Assembly: GCF_023111095.1 (NCBI RefSeq)
Contig: NZ_JALGYW010000009.1
Span: 124,001-188,000, forward strand
DNA from: Maribellus sp. YY47
GTDB lineage: Bacteria; Bacteroidota; Bacteroidia; Bacteroidales; Prolixibacteraceae
Direction of reading: 5' to 3'
DNA: 64,000 nucleotides
Shown here in pieces: positions 8,529-17,059 of the stretch; the first letter of the stretch is position 1, and the number at the start of each line of letters is the position of its first letter. The translations under genes were made by a program, and so were the position numbers. The notes beneath the pieces are model-generated. The model was not told the DNA's origin and ran no database searches. It saw nothing but the letters and a program-made list of their open reading frames with translations.

Positions 8529-9883
8529 AGAACCGCAAAAAACATATTGTTTTTGATGATTTCAGAAGGTATCGTGCCAACGAAATGACGCCGGATGAAC
8601 GAAATGCGTTTGAAAAAGAACTGCAAAAAGATCCGTTTATGGCCGAAGCGCTGGAAGGACTGGAACAGCTTTCTCCGGAAGAAATGTCTTTGCAGCTTCT
8701 TGAACTTTCTAAGCAAATTTCTTCGCCTAAGAAAAAACGTAAGATTCGTTTTGTGGCCGCGGCTGCGTCGATTCTTATTCTTGTTTCGATTGGTATTTTA
8801 TGGCTGCAGATCAGCAAACAAGATCCGGTTCCCGAACTAACTCAGACTGAAAAAATGGAACATCCTGCAGCTGTTCAGGAAAAACAGACTGAACCTGAGT
8901 TAAAGGATACAGAGGAAGAATTACCGATAGCCGAAATAGAAGTTGAACCAGACACGGAAGAACTTCAGCAAGAAAAAACGGAAACGGATAAAATAACTAC
9001 TGCTCCAAAACCGAAAGAAGCAGCCCCGGTTGTACTTCCGATTGAAAAGAAAGAACCGGTAGTGGTTGCTGAAGCACTGGAAGAAAAAGAAGAGGAACTT
9101 CCGATTGAAGCTTTAAGCGGTCGAGTTCAGGGAGTAACCGTTCAGTCAAAAATCACTCCGCAAATGAAAGGCAGTGTTGCGAAACATGTGGCACCCGGTG
9201 CCGAAATAAGAATCAGAGGTTATGCCACCCTTCAGTCAAATCCTACGCCGCCGGCCGTTAAAGTACTCAAAGGCAAAGTGATTTCGGCTTCCGACAAATT
9301 GCCTTTACCCGGTGTTTCCATTGTTGAGAACGGGACATCCAATGGCACTGTTACCGATGTCGAGGGAAATTTTGTACTGCCATTAACAGACAGTCTTTCA
9401 ACCGTAACGGCCAATTTTATTGGAATGGAAGCCAAAGTAATTTCTCCAACCGACAGCCTGAGTTCGATCATAGAACTGGAACCTGATCAATTGGCTCTGG
9501 ATGAAGTGGTGGTGGTTGGTTATGGCGTACAAAAGAAGGAGTCTCTAACCGGAAGTGTCACCAAAGTAAGTCCCGAATTGCCAACCGAGAAGCTGGCTGC
9601 AGAACCCGTTTCGGGATACAAAACTTACTACGAATATTTAAAATCGGAAGCCATTTTACCTGCCGATTATCCGAACGAAAAAGAAGTAGTAAGACTTCGC
9701 ATTAAACTGAACAAAAAAGGAGAAATTGAATCGATCGAAAATCTCAACCATGCGGATGAAACCTTGGTTGAAAAAGCAAAACAAATCGTTTTAAACGGGC
9801 CTGCCTGGAAACCGGAACTTTTGGATGACAAACAAGTAGATTCAACCGTAAAACTTCGAATCGTGTTCCGAAAAGAAAAATAA
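8525..9883 (+). CDS. Anti-sigma-like membrane protein fused to plug-like, carboxypeptidase-like and TonB-C-like domains
   Basis: A 452-residue protein of unusual make-up. Residues 1-70 are an acidic/basic cytoplasmic part with the MTPDERNAFEKEL motif seen in Bacteroidota anti-sigma proteins. A single membrane helix lies at about 75-94. Residues 100-190 are a Glu/Lys/Pro-rich linker. Residues 196-232 (SGRVQGVTVQ, then PGAEIRIRGY) copy the SusC plug pattern. Residues 245-320 are a carboxypeptidase regulatory-like domain. Residues 325-346 hold LDEVVVVGYGVQKKESLTGS, again a SusC plug opener. Residues 385-450 resemble the TonB C-terminal domain (VRLRIKLNKKGEIES, then GPAWKPELLD). It probably restrains the upstream sigma factor and senses envelope or TonB state; that role is inferred. 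Confidence 0.8.
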   Translation: MKNRKKHIVFDDFRRYRANEMTPDERNAFEKELQKDPFMAEALEGLEQLSPEEMSLQLLELSKQISSPKKKRKIRFVAAAASILILVSIGILWLQISKQDPVPELTQTEKMEHPAAVQEKQTEPELKDTEEELPIAEIEVEPDTEELQQEKTETDKITTAPKPKEAAPVVLPIEKKEPVVVAEALEEKEEELPIEALSGRVQGVTVQSKITPQMKGSVAKHVAPGAEIRIRGYATLQSNPTPPAVKVLKGKVISASDKLPLPGVSIVENGTSNGTVTDVEGNFVLPLTDSLSTVTANFIGMEAKVISPTDSLSSIIELEPDQLALDEVVVVGYGVQKKESLTGSVTKVSPELPTEKLAAEPVSGYKTYYEYLKSEAILPADYPNEKEVVRLRIKLNKKGEIESIENLNHADETLVEKAKQIVLNGPAWKPELLDDKQVDSTVKLRIVFRKEK

Positions 9884-9885
9884 AA

Positions 9886-10338
9886 TCACTTCTCCGCGCT
9901 GGAGTGGTCACTGATAATTTTCCATTCACCTTCTATTTTCTGAATAACCAGGGTGAAATGCCCTGCAGCATCACCAATCTCACGTGTTAATTCAAAACGG
10001 CCAATCATCAATACCGTCTTTTTGTCGATTTGAGTAAGTTTCAGCACCTTCAAATCGAGATGCCCCATCGCTTTTTTGTCGGGATAACCTTTCTTGTAAT
10101 TATCCAGGGTTGCCTGCCAGCCATAAGTTGGGCCGCGACTTCCAACAAACGAAAGCTGATCCGACTTCCAGTAGGTTTCCATAAATTTTTCCAGGTTACC
10201 CTCGTTCCAGGCATCCACCTGTTGCTGAATCAGCTTCCGAATATTGCTCTCATCCTTTTCATTTAAGCGATGTTCAGCCGTTGCCGAAAAGCTGAAAAAA
10301 ACCGTAAGCACAAGAATTATTATTTTTTGCATAATCAA
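9886..10338 (-). CDS. Exported NTF2/DUF4440-like protein
   Basis: A 150-residue protein with a signal peptide (about 1-21, MQKIIILVLTVFFSFSATA after two residues). The remainder is a single NTF2-like cone fold of the DUF4440/SnoaL type: the helix QQQVDAWNEGNLEKFMETYW, the FVGSRGPTYGWQATLDNY segment and a closing beta strand HFTLVIQKIEGEWKIISDH. Such proteins bind small ligands or act as isomerase-like enzymes, but no catalytic residues can be assigned here. The gene converges on the anti-sigma gene with only two bases between the stops. Its start is 62 bases from the divergent metallophosphoesterase gene. Confidence 0.8.
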   Translation of the reverse strand: MIMQKIIILVLTVFFSFSATAEHRLNEKDESNIRKLIQQQVDAWNEGNLEKFMETYWKSDQLSFVGSRGPTYGWQATLDNYKKGYPDKKAMGHLDLKVLKLTQIDKKTVLMIGRFELTREIGDAAGHFTLVIQKIEGEWKIISDHSSAEK

Positions 10339-10400
10339 TTTTGAATGTTCCTTGCTAAATTAGCAATCCTTCCCGGTAAGGGAAATATAAAATCAATTCG

Positions 10401-11288
10401 ATGACAACAAAAACATTCGCAAAACTCGTCTTTGTCTTCCTGCTTCTCAGCTTTAGTCAAACTGCAAAATCGCAAATTAAATTTGGCGTATTTGCCGATT
10501 GCCAGTATTGCAATTGCGATACAAAGGGAACCCGGCATTACCGAAATTCTTTGGAAAAACTCCAAAGCTGTATTCATGAATTCAACAATAACAATGTTGC
10601 TTTTGTCGTTGGATTGGGCGATCTGATCGATCATGAATTTTCGAGTTTCGACGGAATTACTCCCGTTCTTTCACATTCAAAAACAGAAGTTTCCCAGGTG
10701 ATCGGCAATCACGATTTGTCGGTTGAAAATGAGTATTTTGAAAAAGTACCTCAAATGCTTAAACTCGACAAAACCTGGTATTCGTTTGAGAAAAAGGGAT
10801 GGCGTTTTATTTTTTTGAATGGATGTGATCTTACTTTTCAATCGAATGATCCCCAAATCGTTGAAAAAGCCAAGGCACTTACCGCAGCATTGAAAAACGA
10901 GGGCAAACCCAATTACCACAACTGGAACGGAGGCATTGGGGAAGAACAGCTTCAATGGATGGAAAATGAGCTTAAGAAAGCGCAGAACAGCCGGCAAAAA
11001 GTAATATTGTTTTGTCATTTTCCGCTACTCCCCTATAATGCGCATTCACTTTGGAATACCGAAGAAGTGGTTGACATCCTGAAAAAGTACGATTGCGTAA
11101 AATGCTGGATGAACGGTCACAATCACGCCGGAAACTACACCTTTGCCGATGGTATTCATTTCCTAAACCTGAAGGGTATGATTGAAACAGCGGATATCAA
11201 CACCTTCTCCGTTATAAAGCTAAGTAAAAAGGCCATCGAAGTGACCGGTTATGGGAATGAGCCACAACGTACTTTACCGATCAACTAA
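10401..11288 (+). CDS. Metallophosphoesterase, ADP-ribose/CDP-alcohol diphosphatase-like
   Basis: A 295-residue calcineurin-like phosphoesterase with a signal peptide (about 1-24). The metal-binding motifs are in order: D-x-Q in FADCQY (family D-x-H position changed to DCQ), GDLID, GNHD, the histidine in ILFCHFPLLPY, and GHNHAGNY. Replacement of the first histidine by Gln is the pattern of the ADPRM subfamily (Mn-dependent ADP-ribose/CDP-alcohol diphosphatase), and the segment GGIGEEQLQWME also fits that group. The predicted site of action is the periplasm. Downstream is an unrelated hydrolase, with no sign of an operon. Confidence 0.85.
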   Translation: MTTKTFAKLVFVFLLLSFSQTAKSQIKFGVFADCQYCNCDTKGTRHYRNSLEKLQSCIHEFNNNNVAFVVGLGDLIDHEFSSFDGITPVLSHSKTEVSQVIGNHDLSVENEYFEKVPQMLKLDKTWYSFEKKGWRFIFLNGCDLTFQSNDPQIVEKAKALTAALKNEGKPNYHNWNGGIGEEQLQWMENELKKAQNSRQKVILFCHFPLLPYNAHSLWNTEEVVDILKKYDCVKCWMNGHNHAGNYTFADGIHFLNLKGMIETADINTFSVIKLSKKAIEVTGYGNEPQRTLPIN

Positions 11289-11404
11289 GCGCCCGACAGC
11301 AATTCATTTTACTCTTTTGGATCGCCAAATCTTCTGCAAAAGAAAGTCGGTCACTCCTGTGAACAAAACCTTCTCATTCAGGTTTTTAATGAAAATACTT
11401 TACC

Positions 11405-12292
11405 ATGAAGCAGATCAAAAAAGAACAAGTCGACCAGGGCGTATTTGACCTGTACGACGAATATGCGCACAACAAGATCGATCGCCGGCAATTTATGGAA
11501 CGACTTTCGGCCTATGCTGTTGGAGGATTGACAGTTTCATCACTGATGAGTTTTATAATGCCCGATTACCAGGAAAAGATCCAGGTAAAGGCCGACGACA
11601 GTCGCTTAAAAACGGAGACCATCGAATATGCTTCGCCAAAAGGCGGAGGCAAAATTAAGGGGCAGCTGTCGAGACCTGCGGGTAACACAAAAAAATTACC
11701 CGGGATTGTGGTGGTTCATGAAAACCGTGGTTTGAACCCACACATCGCTGATGTTGGCCGGCGGGCAGCTTTGGAGGGCTTTATTTCGCTTTCGCCCGAT
11801 GCTTTAACACCGCTGGGCGGGTACCCCGGCAACGATGACGCAGGCCGTGAGCTGCAGAGTAAACGCGACCGAAACGAGATGCTGGAGGATTTTATTGCGG
11901 CATTCGAAACCCTAAAAAATCACCCGGAATGCGACGGAAATGTGGGCGTGGTTGGATTCTGTTTTGGTGGCTGGATTTCAAACATGATGGCGGTACGGGT
12001 ACCGGATCTTAAAGCTGCCGTTCCTTTTTACGGAGGACAACCCGAAGCCGAGGATGTGCCAAAAATTAACGCTCCGCTCCTGCTGCATTTTGCATCTCTT
12101 GATCAACGGGTAAATGCAGGCTGGCCGGCCTACGAAGTGGCATTAAAAGCCAACAATAAAAAATACACAGCTTACATGTACGAGGGAGTGAATCATGGTT
12201 TCCACAACGATACCACCCCGCGTTATGACGAAACAGCTGCAAAACTTGCCTGGAAACGAACCATCGATTTTTTTCATCAGCAACTTAAATGA
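11405..12292 (+). CDS. Dienelactone hydrolase family protein
   Basis: A 295-residue alpha/beta hydrolase. The first 60 residues contain a basic RRQFMERL stretch and a hydrophobic segment ([16 protein letters not shown]) typical of exported YghX-like dienelactone hydrolases. The catalytic domain has the cysteine nucleophile in GFCFGGW, the aspartate in [11 protein letters not shown] and the histidine in GVNHGFHND. The domain should hydrolyse an ester or lactone; the natural substrate cannot be read from the sequence. The RR motif followed by a hydrophobic run could serve as a Tat signal. Confidence 0.85.
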   Translation: MKQIKKEQVDQGVFDLYDEYAHNKIDRRQFMERLSAYAVGGLTVSSLMSFIMPDYQEKIQVKADDSRLKTETIEYASPKGGGKIKGQLSRPAGNTKKLPGIVVVHENRGLNPHIADVGRRAALEGFISLSPDALTPLGGYPGNDDAGRELQSKRDRNEMLEDFIAAFETLKNHPECDGNVGVVGFCFGGWISNMMAVRVPDLKAAVPFYGGQPEAEDVPKINAPLLLHFASLDQRVNAGWPAYEVALKANNKKYTAYMYEGVNHGFHNDTTPRYDETAAKLAWKRTIDFFHQQLK

Positions 12293-12397
12293 ACATAATA
12301 ACGTTATTGATAGTGCCGGCTGGCTTCTGGCATATACTTTGTATTACTTCGCAACCAGGTTCTGCAACGAACCTTTAAAATCATTAAAAAGTAAGTC

Positions 12398-13123
12398 ATG
12401 AAAAGAATTATTTTATCCTTGGCCGTATTGTTGTTTTCTCTCGGCTCATTTGCCCAAAATAATCAAGGGGCAATTATTTCAGTAGAAGGAAAATCATTGG
12501 TTAAGCTGATGCCCGAAGACCTTTCGTTTACCGTAAACCTGAGTGTAAAAGATAACAACTATACAAAGTGTGCCGAGATGGCGGTTGAAAAAATGGACAA
12601 CATAAAAAAACTCTTTGTAAAAAACGGCATCGACAAAGATTTGCTAAAAGCTAATAATTATTCCATCCGCGAAATCCAAAAATACGATCCCGAACTGCGG
12701 CAGTCTGTATTTGACGGCTACGAAGCCAATATTCCGGTGACTATCCGTACAAAACGGGATTACAAAAAGAACGATAAAATCTTTGAGTTGATAAAAGACA
12801 ACCTGGAATCGAATTTCAATCTCAATTTTTCACTTTCCGAAGAACAAATGAATGCGGTAAAAGAAAAACTGATTACGCTGGCAGTACAAGATGCCCGTCA
12901 GAAAGCCGAATGGATTGCCAAAGCTTCGGGAACAACGCTCGGAAAAATTAAAAACATTCAGTACGGGGAAGCTCAACGGTCAATCGGGCCGACACAACCC
13001 GAACTTCGTATGTTCGCCATGATGGATCAGGCGAAATCGTCAGCCCAAATAACGGATGTACTCAATCCAGATGAAGTGGAAATGAACACCAATATTTTCA
13101 TTTCGTGGGAAATTAACCAATAA
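12398..13123 (+). CDS. SIMPL (DUF541) domain protein
   Basis: A 241-residue exported protein with a signal peptide (MKRIILSLAVLLFSLGSFA). The mature part is a SIMPL domain: it opens with ISVEGKSLVKLMPEDLSFTV, has the middle NNYTKCAEMAVEKMDNIKK helix and the typical late segment AVQDARQKAEWIAKASGTTLG. Family members are periplasmic or surface proteins (for example YggE of E. coli, linked to oxidative stress), with no agreed biochemical activity. The gene follows the dienelactone hydrolase by about 105 bases and could be cotranscribed. An inverted-repeat element lies just downstream. Confidence 0.85.
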   Translation: MKRIILSLAVLLFSLGSFAQNNQGAIISVEGKSLVKLMPEDLSFTVNLSVKDNNYTKCAEMAVEKMDNIKKLFVKNGIDKDLLKANNYSIREIQKYDPELRQSVFDGYEANIPVTIRTKRDYKKNDKIFELIKDNLESNFNLNFSLSEEQMNAVKEKLITLAVQDARQKAEWIAKASGTTLGKIKNIQYGEAQRSIGPTQPELRMFAMMDQAKSSAQITDVLNPDEVEMNTNIFISWEINQ

Positions 13124-13149
13124 GCGACAACACAACAGATAAAAACAAA

Positions 13150-13301
13150 GGGCTTGTCCAAAAAGTAAATGTCACGCAAAGCACGCCAAGATTTACTCAA
13201 AAGCACGCAAAAAAAGAAGCTAATCATGAGCAATCTGCGACCTTTGCGCTTCTTTTGTGTCTTTGCGAGAACCTGTTTTTGCCAACTTTTTGGACAGCCC
13301 C
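13150..13301. mobile_element. MITE-like element with 17-bp inverted ends
   Basis: A 152-base non-coding element begins with GGGCTTGTCCAAAAAGT and ends with the inverse of GGGGCTGTCCAAAAAGT. The interior has inner inverted words (AAAAGAAGC at about 13207 and GCTTCTTTT at about 13248) and no open frame. It sits between the SIMPL and GH16 genes. The structure fits a miniature inverted-repeat element mobilised by a transposase elsewhere in the genome. Confidence 0.6.
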
Positions 13302-13324
13302 TTCTTTATTTTTAGTCACCTCCG

Positions 13325-14152
13325 TTACTTTTGCTTGTAGACCCGCACGTAATCGATGTAATACTTTTGCGGCAACAAATCTTCGGCGATGCCCTGCTTG
13401 CCTCCCCAGGCACCTCCAATAGCCAGGTTCAGGATCAGATATTGTGGCTGATCAAAGGGCCACGCTTCAACTCCCGTCCCATCGTTTTGGCAGGTAAAAT
13501 ACAGCTGATCATCGACATAAAAACGCAGTTCACTCTCATCCCATTCCAAGGCGTACACATAAAAGTTTTCGTAAGGTTTATCCATGACAATACTGCTTCC
13601 CCGCCCGGTTCCAATGGAGTGATTGTATTTCTTGGTATGAACATTCGCGAAAATATGATCAGGATCGTAACCTACGTTCTCCATAATGTCAATTTCGCCA
13701 CAATCAGGCCATCGTGTGCCTTCCCTGTGGTTGTCGCCCAGCATCCAAATGGCCGGCCATGTACCTTTTCCGGTCGGAAGCTTGGCTTTTACTTCAATTC
13801 TGCCATAAAGCATGCTTTTTTTACCGTAAGTATGCAAACTGGCCGATGTAATCTCGTGTCCTTCCCAATTATCTTTCCGGGCTTCGATTACCAGGCAGCC
13901 GTTTTCAACACGTGCATTTTCGGAGCGGCCTTCGGTGTAAAACTGCGCTTCTCGGTTTCTTACATAGCCCACCTCGTACCCCCAGATTTTCGGATCAGGT
14001 AAACCATCTTTTTCAAAATTATCTTCCCAAACCAACTCCCACTTTTTACCGGTATCCGGAGCAGATTGCTTTTGGGGGGAATTGTTTTCAGCGGAGCAAT
14101 CAACTGAAGTTGAAACTACTAAAGCAGCCAAAAGAAAAATCGTTTTCATCAT
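13325..14152 (-). CDS. Glycoside hydrolase family 16 (beta-glucanase/laminarinase type)
   Basis: A family 16 jelly-roll endo-glycosidase. The frame is open from 14188, but the ATG at 14152 begins the signal sequence MMKTIFLLAALVVSTSVDCSA, whose cysteine could also make it a lipoprotein. That leaves 275 residues. The catalytic motif is intact as GEIDIMENVG, with the nucleophile and the acid/base glutamates either side of the assisting aspartate. Flanking strands WPAIWMLGDN and FYVYALEWDE are typical of laminarinase-like members. It should cleave beta-1,3- or mixed-linkage glucans outside the inner membrane. It stands alone, with no polysaccharide utilisation locus around it. Confidence 0.88.
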   Translation of the reverse strand: MMKTIFLLAALVVSTSVDCSAENNSPQKQSAPDTGKKWELVWEDNFEKDGLPDPKIWGYEVGYVRNREAQFYTEGRSENARVENGCLVIEARKDNWEGHEITSASLHTYGKKSMLYGRIEVKAKLPTGKGTWPAIWMLGDNHREGTRWPDCGEIDIMENVGYDPDHIFANVHTKKYNHSIGTGRGSSIVMDKPYENFYVYALEWDESELRFYVDDQLYFTCQNDGTGVEAWPFDQPQYLILNLAIGGAWGGKQGIAEDLLPQKYYIDYVRVYKQK

Positions 14153-14285
14153 TAAGTTTAATTGAAAGGTTTTTCCCAAAGATAACAAATAAAGAAAATT
14201 CTAAAGTTGACTGTCCACAGAGTATTACGCCAACTTTATTTCAGCAAAAAAGCTGAGAATCGAATTTTCTTTATTACACCCCTCT

Positions 14286-14362
14286 GTCATCCGTCAGCTG
14301 AAGGATGACATCTCCCCTGAAACTCAGGGGAGAATATAAGGAAACCCCGTGGTCTGCCACGG
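14286..14362. repeat. Triple-hairpin REP-like element
   Basis: Three consecutive short palindromes occur in one gene-free stretch: GTCATCC/GGATGAC (14286-14309), CTCCCCTGA/TCAGGGGAG (14312-14332) and CCGTGG/CCACGG (14347-14362). All stems are perfect. The surrounding 14153-14475 stretch holds no gene. Confidence 0.6.
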
Positions 14363-14451
14363 AGAATTATTTAATTGACTGTTTTCTTTTAATTGATAAT
14401 TAAATTTTTACGATGAGTTGGCAAGGCAACAAACATCTCATCAGCTTCTGT

Positions 14452-14459
14452 TACCTTTG
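14452..14459 (+). promoter_or_regulatory. Bacteroidota -7 box upstream of HAD gene
   Basis: TACCTTTG matches the TAnnTTTG -7 consensus, 17 bases before the ATG of the HAD phosphatase gene. No convincing TTTG -33 box is present at the usual distance. Confidence 0.4.
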
Positions 14460-14475
14460 CCGCAAATAATTAAGC

Positions 14476-15060
14476 ATGGGAATAACAGTTCATCCGGAGG
14501 CAAGAGGCCTTATATTCGATTTGGACGGAACGCTCTCCGATTCACTACCTGTTCACCTGAAAACCTGGGAGATGATTGGCGAAAAATACGGATTCAGTTT
14601 CGACCGTCAAATTCTTTATGAATTAACCGGCCGCCCCACCATTGATTTTGCCCGTCGCGTGGTGGCCCAATACGGACTTAGCGAAACGCCCGAAAACCTT
14701 GTCAGGATGAAACAGGAACTGTTCTGGGATCATGCTTCGCTGTTAAAACCTCACCAGCCGGTAATTGACCTGGTATTTGAATACCATGGCAAACTTCCGA
14801 TGGCAATTGGAACGGGAGCCAGCCGGCGGAGCGCTGAAGTTCAGCTGAAATCGCTGGGCTTAAACAAGTATTTTGATGCGGTGGTAAGTTCCGACGATGT
14901 TACCCGGCACAAACCACAACCCGAAACTTTTTTGAAGTGTGCTGTGTTAATGGGCGTAAAAGCTAAGCAATGCCAGGTTTTTGAAGACGGGGTACTCGGT
15001 ATTGAAGCCGCCCAAACAGCCGGGATGTTTGTAACCGATGTTCGTCCTTACACCTACTGA
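14476..15060 (+). CDS. HAD-family phosphatase, beta-phosphoglucomutase-like
   Basis: A 194-residue cytoplasmic HAD hydrolase. Motif I is FDLDGTLSDS with both aspartates. A small helical cap follows (about 25-90). Motif II is the threonine in IGTGASRRS, motif III the lysine in RHKPQPETF and motif IV EDGVLGIEAA. The cap type and the HKPQPE word put it near beta-phosphoglucomutase and YqaB/YfbT-like sugar phosphatases. The substrate is not determined. A transcription start box lies just upstream, and lrgA follows after 27 bases, so the three genes to 16130 may be cotranscribed. Confidence 0.85.
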   Translation: MGITVHPEARGLIFDLDGTLSDSLPVHLKTWEMIGEKYGFSFDRQILYELTGRPTIDFARRVVAQYGLSETPENLVRMKQELFWDHASLLKPHQPVIDLVFEYHGKLPMAIGTGASRRSAEVQLKSLGLNKYFDAVVSSDDVTRHKPQPETFLKCAVLMGVKAKQCQVFEDGVLGIEAAQTAGMFVTDVRPYTY

Positions 15061-15087
15061 TCAAGCCTTTACATCATACACTTAGTA

Positions 15088-15447
15088 ATGAAGGTATTTA
15101 AACAACTTTTTATTATTCTGGGGATTAACCTCGCCGGAGAATTATTGAGCAAATACCTGCACCTTCCCATTCCGGGCTCTATTTCCGGGATGATATTGCT
15201 GCTGGTATTATTGCTTACAGGAATTTTAAAGGAAAAACATATCCGCGAAACAGCCGATTTTATGATTCAGAATATGGGATTCTTTTTTATTCCGGCAACC
15301 GTTGGTGTACTGGTTACTTACCATGCTTTGGACGGTCACTATTTTCAAACCTCTTTAGTTGTTGTGCTGTCAACCATTATCGTTTTGGCGGTTACTGCAT
15401 TGTCCACCCAATTGTTGATTAATTTAAAAGAACGATGGAAAAAATAA
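15088..15447 (+). CDS. CidA/LrgA family holin-like protein
   Basis: A 119-residue membrane protein with four predicted helices. The family signature is present in the segments LLSKYLHLPIPGSISGMILL and FFFIPATVGVLV. CidA/LrgA proteins are holin-like, and in other bacteria they work with an LrgB/CidB partner in autolysis control or in export of small metabolites. Here the partner follows immediately with a 13-base overlap, so the pair is translationally coupled. The length is usual for the family. Confidence 0.88.
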   Translation: MKVFKQLFIILGINLAGELLSKYLHLPIPGSISGMILLLVLLLTGILKEKHIRETADFMIQNMGFFFIPATVGVLVTYHALDGHYFQTSLVVVLSTIIVLAVTALSTQLLINLKERWKK

Positions 15448-16130
15448 CCAACGCCCACCTTTTTGGTATTTTCCTTACCGTGGGCTGCTTTTATGTTATC
15501 TCGCTGGTCCGGAAACGATCGGGCCTGAACTGGCTCAATCCGCTTCTTTTGTCAACCGTCATTATTATTTGCATTTTGGTTATGGGCGATATTCCTTACG
15601 ATCATTACATGAAAGGCGGAAGTGTTATCCATTCACTTTTGGGACCGGTTACGGTGGTGCTGGCTTTACCGCTTTACCGCCAGCGAAAACTTCTGGTTGA
15701 GCATAAATATTCCATTTTAGGAGGAATTGTTTCGGGTGTTTTGTCTGCCATCATTTCAGTAATTGTACTCTGTCGTTTGTTGGGAATAAATGAATTGCTG
15801 GAACGTTCCCTCATCGGTCATTCGGTCACCACTCCCATCGGAATCGGTGTAGCCAATATGCTTCAGGCCAACGAAGGAATCACCATCATTTCCATCATCA
15901 TTACAGGATTACTGGGCGGTTCGCTGGCTCCTTTTATGCTGAAATTACTGCGCATTACCCACCCGGTGGCCAAAGGATTAAGCATTGGTACTTCGTCGCA
16001 TGCATTGGGAACGACCAAAGCCATTGAAATGGGCGAAACAGAAGGTGCCATGAGTGGACTGGCAATTGGTGTTGCTGCACTTACCACCGTGCTGGCAGTC
16101 ATCTTAATGCAGCTGATGGGCTGGTATTAA
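15435..16130 (+). CDS. LrgB family membrane protein
   Basis: A 231-residue integral membrane protein of the LrgB/CidB/PlsH type, with about seven hydrophobic segments. Conserved family stretches are visible: LGPVTVVLALPLY, HSVTTPIGIGVA and the C-terminal GTSSHALGTTKAIEMG. It is the partner of the overlapping lrgA gene. The plant homologue PLGG1, which fuses the two proteins, transports glycolate and glycerate, so a metabolite-export role is as likely as lysis control. Its 3' end overlaps the converging cobW-family gene by four bases. Confidence 0.9.
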   Translation: MEKITNAHLFGIFLTVGCFYVISLVRKRSGLNWLNPLLLSTVIIICILVMGDIPYDHYMKGGSVIHSLLGPVTVVLALPLYRQRKLLVEHKYSILGGIVSGVLSAIISVIVLCRLLGINELLERSLIGHSVTTPIGIGVANMLQANEGITIISIIITGLLGGSLAPFMLKLLRITHPVAKGLSIGTSSHALGTTKAIEMGETEGAMSGLAIGVAALTTVLAVILMQLMGWY

Positions 16131-17038
16131 TTAAACTGAACGTCGCTTAATTTTCCGATAAATACAATTTTGCTTTCACCGGGTTCGATCACCAGATCTC
16201 CTTCGGTGAGTTCGAAGTTGCCGCCTACACCCTGCAAAATGTACTCAAAAGGTTCGTCTTCAAAATACAGCACTCCCTTGGTGCGGTAGATCAGGCGCTT
16301 ATTTACATCCATCAAATACGAAAACCAGCGAAGAAATTCTTCTTTTGGGATGGGCGTACCAAATTCCATTAATTTGGTTTCGATGTGTTGGTGTACCGAA
16401 GGAAAATGCACAAAATCAAAAGCCGTACGGATCTTCTGCATCACTTTATCCAACTCCACATCATTGGCATTTCCATAAGCTGTCGGAATCATTCGTGCAA
16501 AGGGATTCAGTTTTCCAATTTCTTTTAGGAACGCTTCATGTTGTCCTTTTGTCAGTTCATTCGATTTGTTGATCAGAATCAGATCGGCTACTGCCAACTG
16601 TTTTAACGAAATTTCCTTTTCAGGAATTTCATCAAAATGAAGTGCATCCACCAAGCAAATCGTACCGTTGAAAGCGTATATTTCCTTTAATCTTTCATCG
16701 CTAAAAAAAGGCTGAATCACCGGTGCAGGATCGGCTACTCCCGTGGTCTCGATCAGCAAGTGCTCCACATCCGGAAAACGATCAGCCAGTTCCTGTAAAA
16801 CCAGCTCATATTCGTCGGTAATCGTACAGCAAATGCACCCCTGCTTCAATTCGAACATCTGACTGGCATCCACTCCTTTGATCAGTTTAGTATCGATCGC
16901 CACGTCGCCAAATTCGTTTTCCACCAGGGCAAACTTTCGCTCCGGATATTTCTGAAGCAATTGGTTGATAAACGTGGTTTTTCCAGCTCCCAAAAAGCCG
17001 GTTATTACGGTGACTGGTATTTTCGTATCTCTTTTCAA
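16127..17038 (-). CDS. CobW/COG0523 family GTPase metallochaperone
   Basis: A 303-residue GTPase. Walker A is GFLGAGKTTF (about residues 13-22). The metal-binding GCICC motif follows at about 66-70, then the switch/Walker B segment HLLIETTGVADP and the guanine motif NKSNE. The C-terminal CobW_C domain covers about 200-300. COG0523 proteins insert or deliver metals (zinc, cobalt and others) to enzymes. No zinc-uptake or ribosomal paralog gene adjoins that would show which metal. The start lies only 21 bases after the stop of the upstream TauE gene on the same strand, so the two probably form an operon. Confidence 0.88.
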   Translation of the reverse strand: MKRDTKIPVTVITGFLGAGKTTFINQLLQKYPERKFALVENEFGDVAIDTKLIKGVDASQMFELKQGCICCTITDEYELVLQELADRFPDVEHLLIETTGVADPAPVIQPFFSDERLKEIYAFNGTICLVDALHFDEIPEKEISLKQLAVADLILINKSNELTKGQHEAFLKEIGKLNPFARMIPTAYGNANDVELDKVMQKIRTAFDFVHFPSVHQHIETKLMEFGTPIPKEEFLRWFSYLMDVNKRLIYRTKGVLYFEDEPFEYILQGVGGNFELTEGDLVIEPGESKIVFIGKLSDVQFN

Positions 17039-17059
17039 GTGAACAGTGAAAGTTTTATT

